Positions 26,155 to 34,447 of a stretch of DNA of 64,000 nt are shown here, in pieces; the stretch's first letter is position 1; every line of letters begins with the position of its first letter. The position numbers and the translations under genes are program-made. The DNA is from Sphaerochaeta pleomorpha str. Grapes (lineage in GTDB: Bacteria > Spirochaetota > Spirochaetia > Sphaerochaetales > Sphaerochaetaceae), in assembly GCF_000236685.1 (NCBI RefSeq), contig NC_016633.1:2046001-2110000 (forward strand). Reading direction: 5' to 3'. The notes beneath the pieces are model-generated. The model was not told the origin of the DNA. It did not search any database and saw only the letters and a program-made list of their open reading frames with translations.

Positions 26155-26562
26155 TTATGCCAAAGCCTTCTTGCATACCTCATAGGTGGCAAAAAGAACT
26201 ATGAGATGATACATGAACATCTCTATCCAGGAAATCCAAGATTTGGCATCATATCCACGAAACCCCGGTGCAAAATCGGCAAAGAATACTATGGCAACCC
26301 AGATTACCAGAATCGCAATCATGCCACCTTTTACAAAAACAGGGGAAAGACCTTTGGCAAATAAGGGAACAAAAAGAAGGATGCCCCCTAGAAGGACTAC
26401 CGTAGACAAGATATAGACCATTGCATCAGAGTCAAAGGCATTGAAAAGACTTCCGATAGCTTCAGAACTTCCCCCGTTGACCAAGCCCTGAAGACCCATG
26501 CTGATATACAGCAGGGCAATTACGATACGCAGCAGAACCGAAGAAGTTTTTTTGTCAGCCAT
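26155..26562 (-). CDS. Small four-helix membrane protein (DoxX-like)
   Basis: This 135-residue protein has four hydrophobic segments (VLLRIVIALLYISMGLQGL; MVYILSTVVLLGGILLFV; GMIAILVIWVAIVFFADF; WIEMFMYHLIVLFATYEV). The first helix, with LLRI and a Gly-rich turn, resembles DoxX/DUF4870-type small membrane proteins, but the match is loose. A Shine-Dalgarno (GGGAGA) precedes the ATG. It lies 34 bp after metF on the same strand, so it may be the last gene of the methionine operon. Confidence 0.5.
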   Translation of the reverse strand: MADKKTSSVLLRIVIALLYISMGLQGLVNGGSSEAIGSLFNAFDSDAMVYILSTVVLLGGILLFVPLFAKGLSPVFVKGGMIAILVIWVAIVFFADFAPGFRGYDAKSWISWIEMFMYHLIVLFATYEVCKKALA

Positions 26563-26596
26563 TAAGAATCTCCCTGTTTGAACATATGATTATCGG

Positions 26597-27550
26597 TCAA
26601 TACACATCCTTGACTACACGGGACACAGACTCTGCCTTGCCAAGGGTGTAAAAATGAACTCCGGGAACTCCGTTGGCAATAAGGTCGGTAGCTTGTTTCT
26701 TGCACCAATATACCCCAACCTCCTTCACATCCTGCAAGGTTTTTGCCTGGGAAAGCAAATCTACCAGTTCAGAGGGAAAATCCACGTGAAAGGTCTGGGG
26801 TATGGTCAAAAGGTCCCTTTTGCTTCCAATGGGCTTTATCCCTGGAATAATGGGGACCGTAATGCCGGCTTTCCTAGCTTCATCGACAAAACGATAATAT
26901 ACCGCATTGTCGAAAAACATCTGGGTAACGATATAACCGGCCCCGCAATCAACTTTTCTCTTGAGGTTTGCCATATCGTTGCTAAGGTTCGGGGCCTCCC
27001 CGTGTTTTTCAGGATAGCCTGCAACGCCAACACAAAAATTGGTTTTCTGCGGGTTTTTCAACTCATGGTCGAGATATATTCCGTTATTTAGGGCAATGAT
27101 CTGGGAAACCATCTGATCGGAATGGTCGTATCCGCCCTCAACCGGGACAAACCGCTTCTGCCCTACAGGGGGGTCTCCCCTTAAAGCAAGCACGTTGTCT
27201 ATGCCAAGAAAGTTCAATTCGACCAAGGTATCCTCAATCTCGTCCGCATTCATGCCACCGCAGATCAGATGAGCGACAACTGGGATATTGAACGTGTACT
27301 GGATCAACGCAGAAAGGGCAACGGTCCCTGGACGCTTATGCACCGTTTTCCGCTGCAACAGCCCATCGGGACGTTCGATATAGACGACTTCCCTCTGGTG
27401 GTTCGTAACATTGATATATGCCGGCTCGAAAACACTGAGTTGCCTTACGGTGTCAAGCAAGGTCTCTGCATTCCCCCCTTTAAGGGGAGGTACAAGTTCA
27501 AAGGTAAACAAAGGCTTTTTTGCCTGGCTGAGTATGTCTGTTACTTTCAT
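26597..27550 (-). CDS. metF: 5,10-methylenetetrahydrofolate reductase
   Basis: This 317-residue TIM-barrel flavoenzyme reduces methylene-THF to methyl-THF, the methyl donor for MetH directly upstream. Visible features are FTFELVPPLKGG at the N-terminus (with the catalytic Glu), the FAD/folate region NVLALRGDPP and YIVTQMFFDNAVYYRFVDEARKAGI. It starts 8 bp after the metH stop. Confidence 0.92.
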   Translation of the reverse strand: MKVTDILSQAKKPLFTFELVPPLKGGNAETLLDTVRQLSVFEPAYINVTNHQREVVYIERPDGLLQRKTVHKRPGTVALSALIQYTFNIPVVAHLICGGMNADEIEDTLVELNFLGIDNVLALRGDPPVGQKRFVPVEGGYDHSDQMVSQIIALNNGIYLDHELKNPQKTNFCVGVAGYPEKHGEAPNLSNDMANLKRKVDCGAGYIVTQMFFDNAVYYRFVDEARKAGITVPIIPGIKPIGSKRDLLTIPQTFHVDFPSELVDLLSQAKTLQDVKEVGVYWCKKQATDLIANGVPGVHFYTLGKAESVSRVVKDVY

Positions 27551-27558
27551 GTTAGTTA

Positions 27559-30500
27559 TTATTCCATACCTTGAAGGATTGTGGCAAGGTCAGGGGCGGA
27601 AAGCCCTTTTGCCTTGGCATACTGGTCAAGTTGTTCCTGCGATACGTTTCCGACACTGAAATATCTAGGGTCATCGCCCCCGAACACCATGGCACAGATA
27701 CTTGAAGAAGGATCCATGGCAAAGTTCTCGGTCAAACGTACCCCGATTGCATCGGTAGCCCCGAGCAAATCAAAAATACCCTTCTTTTCACTATGATCGC
27801 TCCAAGCAGGATACCCAGGGGCCGGACGAATGAAGCCCAGATTCTTTGAACCCCACCGGTCTGCGAGGAACCGCTCGGTTTTTTCGGCGAGCACTTCCAC
27901 CAACCGGTCACAGATCAGCTGCAAGGACAGTGCGCGGTAGTCATCCCCCTTCTCTTTGAGTTCCTTCAGATATTCACCGATGGAAAGGGAAGAACTCACC
28001 ACAAACAACCCGACAGTATCAGATTCCTTTGCCACATAATCGGCAAGGCACAACCCTGTCGACTCATTGCGGAGAAAATGAAATTTTCCTGTACCGGCCG
28101 AGACAGTCATGCGGTCGCTTGTTGCAGGGAACAGTCCACATACAGCCTTGCAGCCGGATTCGAGAAGCCGGATGATTTGAGGATCGGCTAACATTTCCAA
28201 GGCATCGCTTATCAGTTTTTCAGATTCACTGGTTCCAACAGGGACTTTCCAGGAAGTGCTGTACATCTTCCAGTTAACCAACGGAAGCAATTCATCAAGG
28301 GCAAAGTGGTCGATCGTAAAAATCCCATAATTCTTTGCAGGTGTGCCCAAAGCTTTCTGCTGCACCAAAGAAAGCGCTTGGGTATACCCTACGGAAGGCA
28401 AGGATACGGCAGTCCTCGGATATCGGGCAAAAAAAGTATCGTTGCGTAACAGCTCATACCGTTTTGAGAGTTCAGCTAGATACTCACCTTTTTGGGCACC
28501 CACGACTTTCTGGGCTGCAAGGGCCATGGAAGAAGCATCCTTGGTCTGGATAACCGCGCTGCTATACAAAGGTGCCAGTTTCACGGCAGTGTGCAATTCG
28601 CTGGTGGTAGCTCCCCCTACAAACAGGGGAATGGTGCAACCATTGGCCTCAAAAAGGGAGACAACAGAGGCCATCTCTTTCAACGAAGGGGTTATCAGGC
28701 CACTGAGACCTACCAGGTCAGCTTTATGTTCCAAGGCAGATGCAAGGATTTTCTGGGGAGGAACCATAACCCCAAGGTCGATAACTTCAAAGTTATTGCA
28801 GGTAAGGATGAGATTGACAATGTTTTTCCCAATGTCGTGGACATCCCCTTTTACCGTAGCCATAACCGCAATCTTTTTCTTTTGAAAGCCTATTTTATTG
28901 TTTACATCAGTCAAATAGGCAGTAATCCTAGGTTCTAGGATATCAACAGCGAGTTTCATCGTTCTTGCACTTCGGACAACCTGAGGCAGAAACAGCTTGC
29001 CCTCGCCAAAGAGCTTCCCAACTTTTTTCATGCCATACATCAAAGGCCCCTCGACAAGTTGTATGGGATCCATGCTATCCAAGGATGCCAAGTCAGTCTG
29101 GAGGAACGTGTTTTCACCATGAAAAATGGCTTCAGCCAACCTCTCTTCCGGACCGAGTGACTTCCATGCCTCTTCCTTTGTCTTTTCCTTGGTTTGCGTA
29201 GGCTTGGTAAGTTCCCCGCTCAGGGCAAGGTCAATGAGATTTTGCCGCGCTTGGGCAGCTTTTGTATCCTCAGGAAGCAAAGCTTTTCCAATAATTGCCC
29301 GGGCATGGGGAGGAATTGAGTCAAGGTTTCTGTCTGCTCCTGGATTGATGATGGCCATATCCAGTTTCGCGAAAGCAAGGAACATGGCATGCATTGCATT
29401 TCTCAAGACATCGTTTCCCCGGAAGGAAAATGAAAGATTGCTGATTCCTCCGCTTGTATGGGCAAACGGAAGATTTTCCTTGATCCAGAGAGAAGCCCGG
29501 ATAAAATCCTTGGCATAGAGATCATGTTCATCTATCCCGGTCGCTATGGAAAGTACATTTGCATCGAAGATAATGTCCTCGGGCTTGATACCTGCCTGTA
29601 CCAACAAGTCATAGCTGCGCTTGGCGATCGCAATTTTGCGTTCATAATGGTCAGCCTGTCCTTTTTCATCAAACAACATGACTACCATTGCGCACCCATA
29701 GGAAGCAATGAGGCGGGCATGGGAAAGGAATTTTTCCTCTCCTTCCTTCAGGCTTATGGAATTCACAATTCCTTTACCCTGGATTTCCCCTAACGCTATT
29801 TCAATGACCTCCCAATCCGAAGAGTCAATCATAACAGGGACTTTTGAAACCGAAGGATCACTGGCCACCTGACGAAGAAAAGCGACCATGGCCTTCGGGG
29901 CATCTAACATTGAGGCATCCATGCAGATATCAATGACCTGTGCACCCTGTGCAATCTGGTTCCGGGCTACAGAAAGCGCTTCTTCCCAGTTCTCTTCCTT
30001 GATCAGTCGGGCAAATTTTTTCGAACCGGCTACATTGGTTCTTTCCCCTATAACCAGAAAGGACCCATCCCTGACTTCGAGTCTCTCCAACCCGGAGAGG
30101 ACAAGAACCGGGGGCCTTTCGTTTTTCACATGCACCTTGGCCCTATTGGTGGCCTCTTTGAGAGCCTGTATGTGCTCAGGGGTTGTGCCACAGCAGCCAC
30201 CAACGATATTCAGGCATCCTTTCCCTAGCACGGGAGCCATCTGGTCTGCCAATTGCCTTGGGGTCAAGGTATAGTGACCTTCTTTGTCAGGGAACCCTGC
30301 ATTGGGGTGCGCACTTACAAAAAATGGGGATATTGCGCTCAGTTTTTCAATAAGGGGAACCATCTGCTCTGGGCCGGTTGAACAATTCAAACCAAGCGAG
30401 AAAATCGGGAAAGGAGCCAAAGAAGAAACAAAGGCTTCCAAAGTCTGTCCGCTCAAAGTCCTTCCGCTCAAATCGCTGAAGGTTACGCTTACCATGACAG

Positions 30501-31101
30501 GGACTTTGCGTTCCTTTTCTTCCATTGCTTTGAAACAGGAACGTATGGCAGCCTTTGCTGCAAGGGTATCGAAAACAGTTTCGATGAGAAGCAGGTCGAC
30601 ACCACCGTCAAGCAAAACGCCAGCCTGCTGCAAATACATTTCCTCGAAACCCTTAAAATCGCTTTTCCTGAAAGAAGGGTCATCGACATCAGAGGAAAAG
30701 GCGAGGCTTCTGTTGGTAGGTCCCAGGGTTCCTGCAATGAATGCGTACTTTTCCTGGGTACGTTCAAAATCGGCAGCAGCCTCCCTTGCTATTTCACAGG
30801 CAGCCCGGTTCAGGGTTTCCACTTCACTTGAAAGCCCATACTCCTCGAGGTTGAAACTATTGGCACAGAAGGTATTGGTAGTAATGATGTCGGAGCCTGC
30901 CTGCAGGTACTGTGTATGGATGTCAAAGATCACATCGCCCCTGGTGAGGGAAAGCAGTTCATTGCATCCGACGGCCTTTATGTCCTCCAGGTAAAAATCC
31001 TCATCTCTGAGACCTTGATTCTGAATCATAGTCCCCATGGCTCCATCGAGAACCAGAACCCGCTCAGAGAGGAGTTTCAAAAGATATTGCTGTCTATCCA
31101 T
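27559..31101 (-). CDS. metH: Cobalamin-dependent methionine synthase
   Basis: This 1180-residue modular enzyme moves a methyl group from methyl-THF to homocysteine through B12. In order: homocysteine-binding barrel (about 1-320; LDGAMGTMIQ, zinc ligands in GLNCS and GGCCGTTPEH), folate barrel (about 345-600; VIGERTNVAGSKKF), B12 cap and binding domain (about 640-880; GDVHDIGKNIV with the cobalt-ligating His), and reactivation domain (about 890-1180; RPAPGYPAWSDHSEK binds SAM). The Met at 31101 with GGAGGT upstream is the better start; an ATG at 31131 lies inside the previous gene. No B12 or SAM riboswitch is visible before it. Confidence 0.95.
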   Translation of the reverse strand: MDRQQYLLKLLSERVLVLDGAMGTMIQNQGLRDEDFYLEDIKAVGCNELLSLTRGDVIFDIHTQYLQAGSDIITTNTFCANSFNLEEYGLSSEVETLNRAACEIAREAAADFERTQEKYAFIAGTLGPTNRSLAFSSDVDDPSFRKSDFKGFEEMYLQQAGVLLDGGVDLLLIETVFDTLAAKAAIRSCFKAMEEKERKVPVMVSVTFSDLSGRTLSGQTLEAFVSSLAPFPIFSLGLNCSTGPEQMVPLIEKLSAISPFFVSAHPNAGFPDKEGHYTLTPRQLADQMAPVLGKGCLNIVGGCCGTTPEHIQALKEATNRAKVHVKNERPPVLVLSGLERLEVRDGSFLVIGERTNVAGSKKFARLIKEENWEEALSVARNQIAQGAQVIDICMDASMLDAPKAMVAFLRQVASDPSVSKVPVMIDSSDWEVIEIALGEIQGKGIVNSISLKEGEEKFLSHARLIASYGCAMVVMLFDEKGQADHYERKIAIAKRSYDLLVQAGIKPEDIIFDANVLSIATGIDEHDLYAKDFIRASLWIKENLPFAHTSGGISNLSFSFRGNDVLRNAMHAMFLAFAKLDMAIINPGADRNLDSIPPHARAIIGKALLPEDTKAAQARQNLIDLALSGELTKPTQTKEKTKEEAWKSLGPEERLAEAIFHGENTFLQTDLASLDSMDPIQLVEGPLMYGMKKVGKLFGEGKLFLPQVVRSARTMKLAVDILEPRITAYLTDVNNKIGFQKKKIAVMATVKGDVHDIGKNIVNLILTCNNFEVIDLGVMVPPQKILASALEHKADLVGLSGLITPSLKEMASVVSLFEANGCTIPLFVGGATTSELHTAVKLAPLYSSAVIQTKDASSMALAAQKVVGAQKGEYLAELSKRYELLRNDTFFARYPRTAVSLPSVGYTQALSLVQQKALGTPAKNYGIFTIDHFALDELLPLVNWKMYSTSWKVPVGTSESEKLISDALEMLADPQIIRLLESGCKAVCGLFPATSDRMTVSAGTGKFHFLRNESTGLCLADYVAKESDTVGLFVVSSSLSIGEYLKELKEKGDDYRALSLQLICDRLVEVLAEKTERFLADRWGSKNLGFIRPAPGYPAWSDHSEKKGIFDLLGATDAIGVRLTENFAMDPSSSICAMVFGGDDPRYFSVGNVSQEQLDQYAKAKGLSAPDLATILQGME

Positions 31102-31103
31102 AC

Positions 31104-31841
31104 TTAGGTACGTACCTCCAACTGGCCGCAAAGAGCCAATTTGTCATCAAGTAACACAACTGCCGATATGATATCGGGCAGCTGATTCATTTCATTGCAA
31201 ATTTCCTGTACATCGCGGGGGGTCTTTACCCTGTTGCAGAAAGCTGTTGCATAGGCATCGGCAAGGGCTGCATCGAAACAGGCTACCATAACGGCATCGG
31301 CTTTGCCGAAACTGTAGGAATGGCCTATCTTCCCCGATGAAGTACAGATACCAATAGGACTGTGAAGAGGGTCTACAACCAGAGAAAGCTTGCCTGAAAG
31401 TGCATTACCTGGTGCAAATAGTTTAACAGATAGCTCTTCCAGGACATCAATGTATAAATCCCCGCCATTCTCCACAACAATTTCCGTTAGCGCAAACCTT
31501 TCTTTCAGATAGCTGCCAACAGATTGCGCCACCGCCCCAGCCACGCTTGCCATGGGACCAGTCCCAGAGGCAAGGGAAGCCCTGAACATGGAACTAAGGA
31601 AAGGAGTTGCCACCCCTTTCTGGCTAATTGGGCTATAACTCGTCAGAAATGTTTTATCAGGATAATTGATAATCTCATTTCGGAGTTTCCTCAGGTACCT
31701 TGCCGCTTCCAAGGTAAAAGAATGCGAATCTACCGAAGATGGTTGAAATCCGATCCAGAGATCGCTTTCCCCAACTGAAAGGGAAACTGAATTGAAACGG
31801 GTAGCACCCATCCTCTGGCGGTAGGTTCGACTCTCATACAT
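31104..31841 (-). CDS. UPF0280 (COG2122) protein, sulfide assimilation partner
   Basis: This protein is about 245 residues. Family motifs are GPMASVAGAVAQSVG, IVVENGGDLYIDV and GKADAVMVACFDAALADAYATAFCNRV, which are ApbE-like. COG2122 proteins are linked genetically to efficient sulfide use for homocysteine synthesis in Methanosarcina (MA1715). Here it sits between the NIL-ferredoxin and metH genes, exactly that context. The chosen ATG lies 4 bp after the upstream stop with GAGG in place. An ATG at 31874 would overlap the previous gene by 29 bp. Confidence 0.85.
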   Translation of the reverse strand: MYESRTYRQRMGATRFNSVSLSVGESDLWIGFQPSSVDSHSFTLEAARYLRKLRNEIINYPDKTFLTSYSPISQKGVATPFLSSMFRASLASGTGPMASVAGAVAQSVGSYLKERFALTEIVVENGGDLYIDVLEELSVKLFAPGNALSGKLSLVVDPLHSPIGICTSSGKIGHSYSFGKADAVMVACFDAALADAYATAFCNRVKTPRDVQEICNEMNQLPDIISAVVLLDDKLALCGQLEVRT

Positions 31842-31845
31842 GCTT

Positions 31846-32259
31846 CTATGCCTCTTTCTCCGTCGAAAGTGCAAAAAGCTTCATGGGGCAGGCATGGACA
31901 CAAAGTCCGCAGACCACACAAAGCGAAGCATCATAGGCAAGGTGCCAATCTTTGTCCATCGACAATGCTTTGGAGAAACAGACGGCAGTACAACTACCAC
32001 AGTTGATGCAGCCAGCCTCTTCAAAGATGAGTTCCTTGACCATCTCGGAAACGGTTACGCCAACTCCCAAGAGCCATTGCACACTATCGCCAATGGCCTT
32101 CTCCGTTCCGGAGAGTTCGACAATAAGCTTTCCGCCCTTTCCTGAGGCCACATCGGCATTCAGTATATTGATGTCAACATCGTAGGTCCTGACAAGTTTC
32201 CCGACCAGCGGCAGCTCTACCAAGGTAGGTGAAAATCTCAAAGCATAGCGTTTTTTCAT
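31846..32259 (-). CDS. NIL-domain di-[4Fe-4S] ferredoxin for homocysteine synthesis
   Basis: In this 137-residue protein, residues 1-78 form a NIL domain (small ACT-like fold, KRYALRFSPTLVELPLVGKLV). Residues 82-130 hold two 4Fe-4S motifs (CINCGSCTAVC and CVVCGLCVHAC plus flanking P). It is the counterpart of Methanosarcina MA1822, which works with the DUF39 protein in making homocysteine from aspartate semialdehyde and sulfide, presumably as electron carrier. It overlaps the DUF39 gene by 4 bp (ATGA). Confidence 0.88.
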   Translation of the reverse strand: MKKRYALRFSPTLVELPLVGKLVRTYDVDINILNADVASGKGGKLIVELSGTEKAIGDSVQWLLGVGVTVSEMVKELIFEEAGCINCGSCTAVCFSKALSMDKDWHLAYDASLCVVCGLCVHACPMKLFALSTEKEA

Positions 32260-33413
32260 TGCATACCACCTTCACGGGGAATCAAGGGTTTGACAAAACT
32301 GTCCTGTGGAAACATTTTAACCGGTTCGCTGAGGAAGAATTTCCTGTCCCGTATCCAGCCGTTCAACTCTTCGGCAATTTTCCTTGCCTTACTCAACGAG
32401 GACATAGGAGCTGTCTTAACTTCTTTTCCATTGAGCAGAACAGAACCACTCTGCAGCTGCTTGTAGGTTACCTTACCCACAGTGGCATGGTCTGGAGTCC
32501 CATAGTCACTGATGACTGTTTCAATCTGGCTGTTATTGATAGCAAGGTGTTTTGCCATGGCAACGTCCAGGACAGGAATGGGAATCCCGATTCCTACAAA
32601 CATCGAGACACCATATTTCTCGTAGTACGCAGAACGGATATATTCGGTGGACATTTCCTTGGCGTTCCCCACGACAGCAAGGGTAGCCCCGCTTCCGACT
32701 GGAATCCCGAATTCATTTCGGGGACGCTTCATATTGAACTGGGTTCCGTTCCAAATTACATATCCTTCTGTCCCACCAAGGAAGATTCTCGTTCCAAGGC
32801 CGATAGTCTTGAGATAGGGGTCGTTGAGAAGGGGACTCAATTCTCCACTGGTTGAGTAGGTTATGTTGTTATTGTTTGGCAGCAAACAGCCCATATACGT
32901 ATACTTCATCTTGCTGGTACTGTTTGTTGCGGCTGCATAGTTCTGATAAGCATTACGAGGATTGAACAAGTAGAATTCGTTTACCGTATCTTTGTTGATC
33001 CAGGTATCGATTTCCTTGGTAGGATAACAATCAGTGCCCTTTCCCCGTGCATGGAGACGGACTTCCTTTCCCGCTATCAAATCCTCTATGACGTTGGCAC
33101 CACCATAGGTGCAATCGAATTTCGACTCTGCGGTAGCCCCTATATAACTGTCTACAGCGGCAAGTCCTTCATAGATATTGACCCCGTTGAGGGTAATCTC
33201 TTCCATACGGATCCCAGGGGACCAGTGACCAAAATTAATCATGGCACCTGACGAACACATGGGGCCGAATGTTGCAGTGGTTACGATATCGACTTCTTGC
33301 GCAAGTTGCTCGATATCTGTTTTCTCAGCCATCCGGGAAAATTCCTCGGCTGTGACTACAACGACCGTTCCGGCTTTGATCTTTTCATTAATCTGGGCAA
33401 CCGTTTTTGCCAT
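32256..33413 (-). CDS. DUF39 homocysteine biosynthesis protein (HcyS-type)
   Basis: This 385-residue protein of COG1900/DUF39 shows TVAQINEKIKAGTVVVVTAEEF, the Cys-bearing VTTATFGPMCSSGAMINFGHWSPG, GGANVIEDLIAGKEV, and YMGCLLPNNNNITYSTSGELSPLLNDP. Family members (MA1821 in Methanosarcina) are needed for direct sulfide incorporation into homocysteine. Cys in MCSSG and GCLLP are candidates for the sulfur-carrying residues. A good Shine-Dalgarno (AAGGAG) precedes the ATG. It lies in an operon with NIL-ferredoxin, UPF0280, metH and metF. Confidence 0.9.
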   Translation of the reverse strand: MAKTVAQINEKIKAGTVVVVTAEEFSRMAEKTDIEQLAQEVDIVTTATFGPMCSSGAMINFGHWSPGIRMEEITLNGVNIYEGLAAVDSYIGATAESKFDCTYGGANVIEDLIAGKEVRLHARGKGTDCYPTKEIDTWINKDTVNEFYLFNPRNAYQNYAAATNSTSKMKYTYMGCLLPNNNNITYSTSGELSPLLNDPYLKTIGLGTRIFLGGTEGYVIWNGTQFNMKRPRNEFGIPVGSGATLAVVGNAKEMSTEYIRSAYYEKYGVSMFVGIGIPIPVLDVAMAKHLAINNSQIETVISDYGTPDHATVGKVTYKQLQSGSVLLNGKEVKTAPMSSLSKARKIAEELNGWIRDRKFFLSEPVKMFPQDSFVKPLIPREGGMQ

Positions 33414-33443
33414 AGAAACTCCTTCGATTGATACAATAGGCTT

Positions 33444-33770
33444 TCACATTGACAAACCGTCAATTGTCATTACAGGGATCAAATGGTAAGCGGGGACTTC
33501 GTAGGGATGGGCTTCTAACATTGCCTGGACGGCCGATGCCACATGTTCTTCATCCACAACCAATTCTAACCGCCACTCCTCAACTTGTTCAAGCGCCCCG
33601 ACCTCTCCAATGAAGGGAGAACTACCTTTACAGGGCATAAACTGACCGGTTCCGAGTGTTTGCCAGCTGCATTGCTCATATCCGCCGAGTATTCCGGCCC
33701 CTGCTGAGAACAAGGCTTCCTTTACACATTGCAGGTGGGTTTCGGGAACATAACAAACAAGAACATACAT
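33444..33770 (-). CDS. Nif3/YqfO-like (CutA-fold) small protein
   Basis: This 108-residue protein resembles the insert domain of Nif3-family YqfO proteins standing alone: MYVLVCYVPETHLQCVKEALFSAGAGILGGYEQCSW, GTGQFMPCKGSSPFIGEVG, LEQVEEWRLELVV and AHPYEVPAYHLIPV. The fold is CutA-like and the function is unknown. A weak AAGGGGA Shine-Dalgarno lies 11 bp before the ATG. It is the first gene of the minus-strand methionine operon, 30 bp before the DUF39 gene, and diverges from pth with a 36-bp gap. Confidence 0.8.
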   Translation of the reverse strand: MYVLVCYVPETHLQCVKEALFSAGAGILGGYEQCSWQTLGTGQFMPCKGSSPFIGEVGALEQVEEWRLELVVDEEHVASAVQAMLEAHPYEVPAYHLIPVMTIDGLSM

Positions 33771-33806
33771 CTTTTTCTTTCCCCTTTATTTAGATACTAT
33801 AGCGAT

Positions 33807-34337
33807 ATGGTAAAACTAATCGTATTCCTCGGCAACCCGGGAAAGAACTACTCCAATACGCGTCATAACGTAGGGTGGATGCTAGCTGACCGGATGTACC
33901 CATCTACACTGTGGCAACAGAAATTTCATGCAGAGACTGCATCTGAAGGGGCTTTCCGCCTTATCAAACCCCAGACCTATATGAATGAAAGCGGGATCTC
34001 TGTCCGTGCCTGCTGTGATTTTTTCCAGATCAAGGCAGAAGAAGTTGTGGTTGTCCATGACGACCTTGAACTTCCCTTTGGTACGGTAAGAATCCAGAAA
34101 GGCGGGGGGCTTCAGGGCCACAATGGCCTCCGTTCGATTAAAACCCATCTTGGCAGTGACTGTTTTCTCAGGCTTCGCATAGGTATAGGAAGACCGCAGA
34201 GAGGGGATATTGCAACCTTTGTCCTGACCCCCTTTTCGAAGGAAGAGGCTCCGGTGTTGCCCTTGATACTTGGTAAGGCAGAAAGGCTTCTTACAGGTGA
34301 TTTTTCAACACTTCCGGTAACAGATTCTTTAGAATAA
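33807..34337 (+). CDS. pth: Peptidyl-tRNA hydrolase
   Basis: This 176-residue enzyme releases tRNA from stalled peptidyl-tRNAs. The signature FLGNPGKNYSNTRHNVGW includes the catalytic His, with KPQTYMNESG, VVVHDDLELPFG and GGLQGHNGLRSIKTHLGS following. The start at 33807 matches the family. No Shine-Dalgarno is present, and a TACTAT box ends 6 nt before the ATG with a poor -35, so it too may be leaderless. Confidence 0.94.
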   Translation: MVKLIVFLGNPGKNYSNTRHNVGWMLADRMYPSTLWQQKFHAETASEGAFRLIKPQTYMNESGISVRACCDFFQIKAEEVVVVHDDLELPFGTVRIQKGGGLQGHNGLRSIKTHLGSDCFLRLRIGIGRPQRGDIATFVLTPFSKEEAPVLPLILGKAERLLTGDFSTLPVTDSLE

Positions 34338-34362
34338 CCTCTCCACTTTTCAACAAAGGGGT

Positions 34363-34396
34363 TACAACATGTATATTGCATGATATACTTTTTGAG
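34363..34396 (+). promoter_or_regulatory. Candidate promoter of the GH13 gene
   Basis: TTACAA, 16 bp, then TATACT lie in the 110-bp gap after pth, giving a short leader of about 50 nt. The leader ends in GGGAGG, 6 nt before a TTG start. Confidence 0.45.
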
Positions 34397-34447
34397 GAAA
34401 CTTTCTCCCTATATGTGAGAAAACCACCATAAGTTGGGAGGCGTGAA

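Noticed and set aside
30916-31101. B12 or SAM riboswitch upstream of metH or at the head of the methionine operon
   Set aside because: metH starts 3 bp after the previous gene and the operon head has only a 36-bp gap; no aptamer fits there.
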